Shown here one piece after another: positions 60,170 through 64,000 of a stretch of DNA of 64,000 bases (positions are counted from its first letter, which is position 1; each line of letters begins with the position of its first letter). The DNA lies in contig JAFUQP010000028.1 in the NCBI GenBank assembly GCA_017472305.1, positions 43,631 to 107,630 on the forward strand. Reading direction: 5' to 3'. The translations under genes were made by a program, and so were the position numbers. Source of the DNA: Clostridia bacterium (lineage in GTDB: Bacteria > Bacillota > Clostridia > Oscillospirales > CAG-272). The notes under the pieces are model-generated. The model was not told the DNA's origin. It worked only from the letters and a program-made list of their open reading frames with translations, and searched no databases.

Positions 60170-61218
60170 TCTTCAATCTCCTTACCCGAAAGCGCGCGCA
60201 GCCCGTAGGCGAGAATCCGCCGCTTTTCCTCTTCGGTATAATCTGCCGCCTTGACCAGCCGCACAAGCTCTCCCGCAAGAGAAAGCTCGTTTTCGTATTT
60301 CTCACAGTCGATTTTCCGCTCTGTTCTGTCCTTGATTTCCGCATAAAGGCAGAAGTCGGAAATTCTCGCCCCAAGGTCGCCCGCAATCGAGCCAAGCTCC
60401 CCGTCAACCTCTCCCGTAAGAATTATTCTGTATATTTTTTCGCGCGACAGTCCCAGCGCTTTTGCCCTCTCATACACCTCATAGAGGTCGGTAACTCCCG
60501 AAAGCTCCAGCACCCTCTCCTCAATTCTTCCGCCGCTCAGTGTTACGAATTGAGAGGAAAGCCTGCCCCCCTCGACGGTAAGCTCGATAAAGCCGTGCGC
60601 CCCACATTCGTCAAAGCCCCTGCCAAAGAGGCAGCCTGGGTATGCGTAGACGCCGCGCCTGTCGAGCCTGCCCGCACTGTGGCTATGAATATGTCCGAGC
60701 GCAAGATAGTCAATGTTCTTATCGGCAAGACGGATTAAATCCACCGAGTCCTCGCCCGAAGAGCTTATCTGTCCGTGAAGCATCACGATATTTATTCCGT
60801 CCGCCTCGGGCGCAAGGGTTGAATATAGCGACTCGCGGTTTCTGCCGTCCGCCTCTATTCCCCAAATTGTGACGTCCCCGTATCGGTAGGAGCGCCAGCC
60901 CGTATCAAAGGTCTTAAGATTAGGAAGCTCGCGCCGCTCGCCGTCGGTATCGTGGTTTCCGCGAAGGTACAGAAAATCAATCTCGGGGCAGCTCTCTACC
61001 GCCTTGTAAAAGAAGTCTGTGTCCTTCTTGAAGGGGCGGTCGGAGTCAAAGACGTCGCCCGACAGAATAATCACCGAGGCGCGAGTGCTCTTTGCGTATT
61101 CTATCAGACTCATAAATGCCGCGCGAAGCTCGGATTTCAGTAGCTCCGATATCTCCCCGGGAAATCTTGACGATATTTTCGAGCCGAGATGCAGGTCGGC
61201 TGTGTGAATAATTTTCAT
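60166..61218 (-). CDS. YhaO/SbcD-like metallophosphoesterase
   Basis: A 350-residue calcineurin-like nuclease: metal-binding motifs HTADLHLGSK, LSGDVFDSDRP, YLRGNHDTDGE, then MLHGQI and LGHIHSHSAG. It is the partner of the overlapping YhaN/SbcC-like ATPase gene (ATGA overlap), as in SbcD-SbcC and YhaO-YhaN pairs. It probably cleaves DNA at ends or hairpins. The start ATG is at 61218. Confidence 0.87.
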   Translation of the reverse strand: MKIIHTADLHLGSKISSRFPGEISELLKSELRAAFMSLIEYAKSTRASVIILSGDVFDSDRPFKKDTDFFYKAVESCPEIDFLYLRGNHDTDGERRELPNLKTFDTGWRSYRYGDVTIWGIEADGRNRESLYSTLAPEADGINIVMLHGQISSSGEDSVDLIRLADKNIDYLALGHIHSHSAGRLDRRGVYAYPGCLFGRGFDECGAHGFIELTVEGGRLSSQFVTLSGGRIEERVLELSGVTDLYEVYERAKALGLSREKIYRIILTGEVDGELGSIAGDLGARISDFCLYAEIKDRTERKIDCEKYENELSLAGELVRLVKAADYTEEEKRRILAYGLRALSGKEIEE

Positions 61219-61351
61219 TCAAATCCTCACCTTGACGGAAAGCGGCAAAAGCGCAGCTTCCCTTTTTTCGTTAGTTACTATTATTCTATCATAAACCGAA
61301 GTAATAATCAAGTAAAACTCTCGCCTAAAAGAAAATTTGACAGCAAAAAAA

Positions 61352-61382
61352 CCGAGCAGCTCAAAAATTGCAGGCTGCTCGG
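61352..61382 (-). terminator. Terminator of the Fic operon
   Basis: Minus strand: CCGAGCAGC (61374-61382) and GCTGCTCGG (61352-61360) pair over 9 bp, followed by a run of T. Confidence 0.75.
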
Positions 61383-61391
61383 TTAGAAGAA

Positions 61392-61985
61392 CTATTTCTT
61401 TTGTGTTATGGCTTTTTTAAAGAATTCAACCAAATAATCATTAACCCCCTGCGAGGCTTGAATGGTGGCAATCATAAGCTCGTCGGTATCAACCTCGGAA
61501 AAGTTTATATTATATCCATAGCTACGAATTAATTGGGTGAAATAAGCTCGTTCTGCACGTCCGTTACCTTCTCGAAAAGGGTGGATATAATTAACGTCAT
61601 TATAAAACTCTGCTATACGCTCCACGAAGCTGTCGAACGAGAGATTAGAAAAATAACCCATTCCCACCTTTTGAAAGCACTTTGCAGCAATCTCCTCGAT
61701 TGAAGATGCTCGAAGAAATCTCGTTCGCTTCTTCGAAATATCCACACTACGTACGCACCCTGCCCACTCGTACAAATCGCAAAACAGAAACTCGTGAATT
61801 TTTTTGAAATGCTCAAAATCAAAATTGCCTTCAATCGGATTTTCCTCAAGCATAACGGCCTTTGCAAAGGTTATTTGAGCCTCGACCTCGGATAGCTTAC
61901 CCTCGTCGTATATTCCCAGCTTGTTTACAAGGCAGCTTGTACCTTCATAGCAATTATCCGTGGAAGGGTTAAGACTATACGCCAT
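61392..61985 (-). CDS. Fic-domain toxin (AMP transferase)
   Basis: A 197-residue Fic protein that transfers AMP from ATP to a target protein. The catalytic motif HPFREGNGRAER (His135, Glu139, Asn141, Arg143) is intact and matches the HxFx(D/E)GNGRxxR consensus. Its N-terminal 45 residues lack the inhibitory (S/T)xxxE(G/N) helix; that helix is in the small gene just upstream, which makes this a class I (VbhT-like) toxin. It overlaps that gene by 11 bp. Target unknown (gyrase/topoisomerase IV in some relatives). The AT-rich composition suggests acquisition. Confidence 0.88.
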   Translation of the reverse strand: MAYSLNPSTDNCYEGTSCLVNKLGIYDEGKLSEVEAQITFAKAVMLEENPIEGNFDFEHFKKIHEFLFCDLYEWAGCVRSVDISKKRTRFLRASSIEEIAAKCFQKVGMGYFSNLSFDSFVERIAEFYNDVNYIHPFREGNGRAERAYFTQLIRSYGYNINFSEVDTDELMIATIQASQGVNDYLVEFFKKAITQKK

Positions 61986-62151
61986 TTGTTACTGCTCCTG
62001 CGACCACGCGCTTGAGATATTCATCAAATGTTATTTCTTTTCTCATCAGTTTTCTGCAAAGCTCCTTGGAATAATCCGAAACCTCAAGTCCTTCCATATT
62101 AACCGATGCCTCGGCATTATCCATAGCTCTTTGTAATGCACTATTACTCAT
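61975..62151 (-). CDS. VbhA-like antitoxin of the Fic protein
   Basis: A 58-residue protein (MSNSALQRAMDNAEASVNME followed by GLEVSDYSKELCRK...). Residues 16-21 read S-V-N-M-E-G, the inhibitory (S/T)xxxE(G/N) motif whose Glu blocks the ATP gamma-phosphate site of Fic. Two helices follow, as in VbhA. AAAGGAG precedes the ATG at 62151. The stop lies 11 bp inside the fic start, so toxin and antitoxin are translationally coupled. It is short enough to be missed by ordinary gene finding. Confidence 0.85.
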   Translation of the reverse strand: MSNSALQRAMDNAEASVNMEGLEVSDYSKELCRKLMRKEITFDEYLKRVVAGAVTNGV

Positions 62152-62171
62152 AAAAGCACTCCTTTATTATT

Positions 62172-62200
62172 ATTTTAGCATAAACGAAAAGAAAATACAA
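62172..62200 (-). promoter_or_regulatory. Promoter of the VbhA-Fic pair
   Basis: Minus strand: -35 TTGTAT (62195-62200), 17-bp spacer, -10 TAAAAT (62172-62177). Confidence 0.55.
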
Positions 62201-62219
62201 TACCTTTCAAGGAAATAGA

Positions 62220-62272
62220 AAAGACGAGAGTTATCCCCAAACGTAACACCCGGAGAAACCGCTCTCGTCTTT
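62220..62272 (-). terminator. Terminator of the SleB-like gene
   Basis: AAAGACGAGAG (minus, from 62272) pairs with CTCTCGTCTTT (to 62220) across a 31-nt loop, followed by TCTATTT. Confidence 0.6.
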
Positions 62273-62314
62273 ATAAGAATTTTTCTTTACTCGCCCTTGT
62301 TTACAGAGGGGAGC

Positions 62315-63250
62315 TTATGCGTAAAAATCGTGGTGGCCTATGGTGTAGAGATATTTTCTGCTGCTCGGTATCCAAGAGGAGCTTGAGTGCAGCGGCTCAA
62401 GGAAGAAGAATGCGCCCTCGGAAATATCCACTCCCTCAAGACAAATCATAGCGGCAAGCCTTGACGAATAGCTCGGGGTATTGTATATCGAGCCGTCAAG
62501 CACGGGGCTGAACTGAACGCCCCATTTTCTGTCGAAAATTACTCCGTAAATCGTGTTCGGGTAGTACGCCGAGCGCACTCTGTTCAGCACCACGCATCCG
62601 ACGGCAATCTGACCGAGAAGCGGCTCTCCGCGGCTCTCTGCGTGAATAATTCTTGCAAGCCAGAACACCTCGTCCTCGCGGTAGAACCTACTTGCGGGAA
62701 GGAGAGGCGCGATATTGCCCGAAAGCGTAGTCGCCGTGGCACCCGAGGTGAGCTTGAGTCCGAGCGCCTTTGCAAAGACCTCTGCGGGAATATACAGCCT
62801 GCCGTCGTTCATAAGAACGTTCGGCGAGGTGGTAAAGAGGGGTCTGTCGTTTGCGTAGGAAACGTAGCAGCCCACCCCTGCGGTAAAGAGAAGACCGTCT
62901 CTTCTCATGGTAGCGGTGGCAGTAGAAGATGAGTAGCTATAGCTCGCGCCAACAGCGGCTGCGGCGGCTCGAAGCGGTATGTAGGCTATTCCGTTTATTT
63001 TTACGCCCTGCACCGATAGCAGGCTGCCCCTGACCGTCACTTTTTGCCTCTGATAGTAGGCGGGGTTCTTTGACGGAATGCTCCCGAGCGACAGAATTCT
63101 TGAATAGGAATGAGGAAGAAGCCTTGCCGAATAGCTCTCGACTGAGCCACCCTCCCCGTCCCCAACGGCACCGACGGTGGTCGCGCCCGCGCCTACGGTT
63201 AGTATGGCGGCAAGCGCCATTGCTACAATCTTACTTTTGTTTAGTTTCAA
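62315..63250 (-). CDS. SleB-type cell-wall hydrolase with stalk domain
   Basis: A 311-residue exported protein. The signal peptide (about 1-28: KIVAMALAAILTVGAGATTV) is followed by a copper-amine-oxidase-N/stalk-like beta domain (GVKINGIAYIPLRAAAAAVG; LYIPAEVFAKALGLKL). The C-terminal hydrolase_2 domain (about 190-311) has WLARIIHAESRGEPLLGQIA, with the catalytic Glu, and GCVVLNRVRS, as in the spore-cortex lytic enzyme SleB and CwlJ. It likely remodels peptidoglycan in the envelope or spore. The start is TTG at 63250, 8 nt after GGAGG; no ATG is available. Confidence 0.85.
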   Translation of the reverse strand: MKLNKSKIVAMALAAILTVGAGATTVGAVGDGEGGSVESYSARLLPHSYSRILSLGSIPSKNPAYYQRQKVTVRGSLLSVQGVKINGIAYIPLRAAAAAVGASYSYSSSTATATMRRDGLLFTAGVGCYVSYANDRPLFTTSPNVLMNDGRLYIPAEVFAKALGLKLTSGATATTLSGNIAPLLPASRFYREDEVFWLARIIHAESRGEPLLGQIAVGCVVLNRVRSAYYPNTIYGVIFDRKWGVQFSPVLDGSIYNTPSYSSRLAAMICLEGVDISEGAFFFLEPLHSSSSWIPSSRKYLYTIGHHDFYA

Positions 63251-63274
63251 ATATGTACCTCCTTTATTTTTACG

Positions 63275-63343
63275 TGTGCTTTTTGCCGCAATCCAAAGGC
63301 TCTATAGAGCTGCGGTTACGTGGGCATCACTATGCAAATTATA
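63275..63343 (-). promoter_or_regulatory. Promoter and leader hairpin of the SleB-like gene
   Basis: Minus strand -10 TATAAT at 63338-63343; a weak -35 (TTGCGT) lies 18 bp upstream. The leader contains a palindrome GCTCTATAGAGC nested within CCGCA/TGCGG pairing. Confidence 0.4.
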
Positions 63344-63469
63344 GCACAAAGAAGCACCGCTACGCAACGCATAAATGTAGGTAAGGAAGCAATATTTTAC
63401 CGATTTTCCTCGGTTTTTTCAATTATAATCTTTGTTTTTTACAATTATGGAAGGATTTACCCGTAGTAA

Positions 63470-63844
63470 TCACCCCTCCGAGGCCTCGCTCTGCTCCTCG
63501 CCGCGCTCAAGGCTGTCGGCAAGCGCGAGAATTTTCTCCTTGTTCTTCATTCTGTTTCTCTTTACGAGCTTCTTATAGAGGGGGTAGTTTACCGATACCA
63601 TAGCAATGCCAACAAGTCCTACTGCAATTCCGAGAGGCATATATCCCGTAATAACCTCGGGCATAGCAAGGCACATTCCCGCGCCCAGCACGAGCGCGCC
63701 TATAGTGCCGAATACGTAGGAGAAGATTTTCGGTCCTCTCGTGCACTCTCTGTCGAGGGCTCTGATTTTCTCAACTCCGCTCTGTTCTCTTTCCTCATAC
63801 GCCTCGCGTATCTTTTTGATGCTTGCAAGTTCCTTTGCGTCCAT
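63470..63844 (-). CDS. Small membrane protein of unknown function
   Basis: A 124-residue protein with a charged N-terminal helix (DAKELASIKKIREAYEEREQ), two membrane segments (IFSYVFGTIGALVLGAGMCL about 40-60 and MPLGIAVGLVGIAMVSVNYP about 68-88) and a basic then acidic C-terminal tail. I do not recognise a family. AAAGGAC precedes the ATG at 63844. A repeat element lies directly upstream, where its promoter would be. Confidence 0.65.
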   Translation of the reverse strand: MDAKELASIKKIREAYEEREQSGVEKIRALDRECTRGPKIFSYVFGTIGALVLGAGMCLAMPEVITGYMPLGIAVGLVGIAMVSVNYPLYKKLVKRNRMKNKEKILALADSLERGEEQSEASEG

Positions 63845-63857
63845 TTTTTTGTCCTTT

Positions 63858-64000
63858 CTTTAGCCAATACCAACCTAAATCGAACCCGCCTAAAGTGCCG
63901 AAAATCCGCGCTATTTCTCGAAAGCTCACTTGCAAAGTCCGCACTTGGCTTCGCTCCCTTTCAAAAAATATCATCAAATTTTCAGCACTTTAGGTAAGAA
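63858..64000. mobile_element. MITE-like repeat element at the window end
   Basis: 63858-63882 is identical to 41468-41492, and 63929-64000 matches 16334-16405 (66 of 72). CCTAAAGTGCCGAAAAT (near 63889) and ATTTTCAGCACTTTAGG (near 63979-63995) form inverted ends of about 17 bp with one mismatch, around 105 bp of non-coding DNA. No transposase is nearby, so it would depend on one elsewhere. Confidence 0.6.

Noticed and set aside
63275-63337. c-di-GMP or c-di-AMP riboswitch before the SleB-like gene
   Set aside because: The leader is only about 80 nt and lacks the conserved cores; only a nested palindrome is seen.

Overview
The window looks like a chromosomal segment of an anaerobic, low-redundancy Firmicutes genome of the class Clostridia, probably an uncultured gut lineage. 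The evidence is a spoIIAA-spoIIAB-sigF operon, a CIRCE-controlled groES-groEL operon, a valine T-box leader, a glycine riboswitch, strong AGGAGG-type ribosome binding sites and many sigma-A promoters with 17-bp spacers. Base composition is moderate in G+C in the core genes. A few AT-rich patches (about 5.2-7.9 kb, 28.2-28.9 kb, 61.4-62.2 kb) look acquired. No rRNA, tRNA, CRISPR array or transposase was seen.

Layout. 0-4.2 kb (minus): radical SAM/SPASM protein, a degenerate alpha/beta-hydrolase, CCA-adding enzyme and an unknown protein in one run. 4.3-5.0 kb: pnuC. 5.0-7.9 kb: an accessory island with a small structured RNA encoding a 15-residue hydrophobic peptide and a two-gene unit, an XRE-HTH protein with a C-terminal HEPN-like RxxxxH motif plus a beta-rich partner. 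8.1-11.3 kb: LysR regulator with tdh-kbl (threonine to glycine). 11.6-15 kb (minus): DUF1858 protein, trmK, Nif3-like protein, galT. 15-21 kb: prfB, MATE exporter, proB-proA-proC. 21-28 kb: HAD and AraC genes, a 400-bp tandem array of covarying hairpin units, then a sugar kinase, class II aldolase and two DegT-type aminotransferases.

28-36 kb: divergent DUF6809-like/XRE pair, a CPA2 antiporter behind a long structured leader, and a LacI-controlled unit (sugar isomerase-like, ceramidase-like, MFS). 36-40 kb: glycine riboswitch with an AGCS symporter, a Gfo/Idh/MocA dehydrogenase and a LexA/UmuD-like S24 repressor divergent from a small coiled-coil gene under many repeated operator half-sites. 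41-45 kb: sporulation sigma-F operon and groESL. 45.6-48 kb (minus): kduD and an unusual kduI fusion, which are uronate (pectin-type) catabolism genes. 48-55 kb: CapA-like protein, T-box/valS, LRR protein, HAD, nucleoside kinase. 55-64 kb: large lipoprotein, YhaN/YhaO-like (SbcCD-type) ATPase and nuclease pair, an overlapping VbhA-Fic toxin-antitoxin pair, a SleB-type cell-wall hydrolase and a small membrane protein.

The most interesting signals outside ordinary genes are: the HTH-HEPN two-gene unit with its operator-bearing promoter; the short RNA whose ribosome binding site is locked by a distant perfect complement; a hairpin family (three tandem copies near 23 kb and single copies near 11.4 and 45.6 kb) with compensatory base changes and sense-strand G-U pairs that suggest an RNA; a roughly 320-nt structured leader in front of the CPA2 antiporter; and a KduI fusion whose only ribosome binding site is followed by a non-AUG codon.
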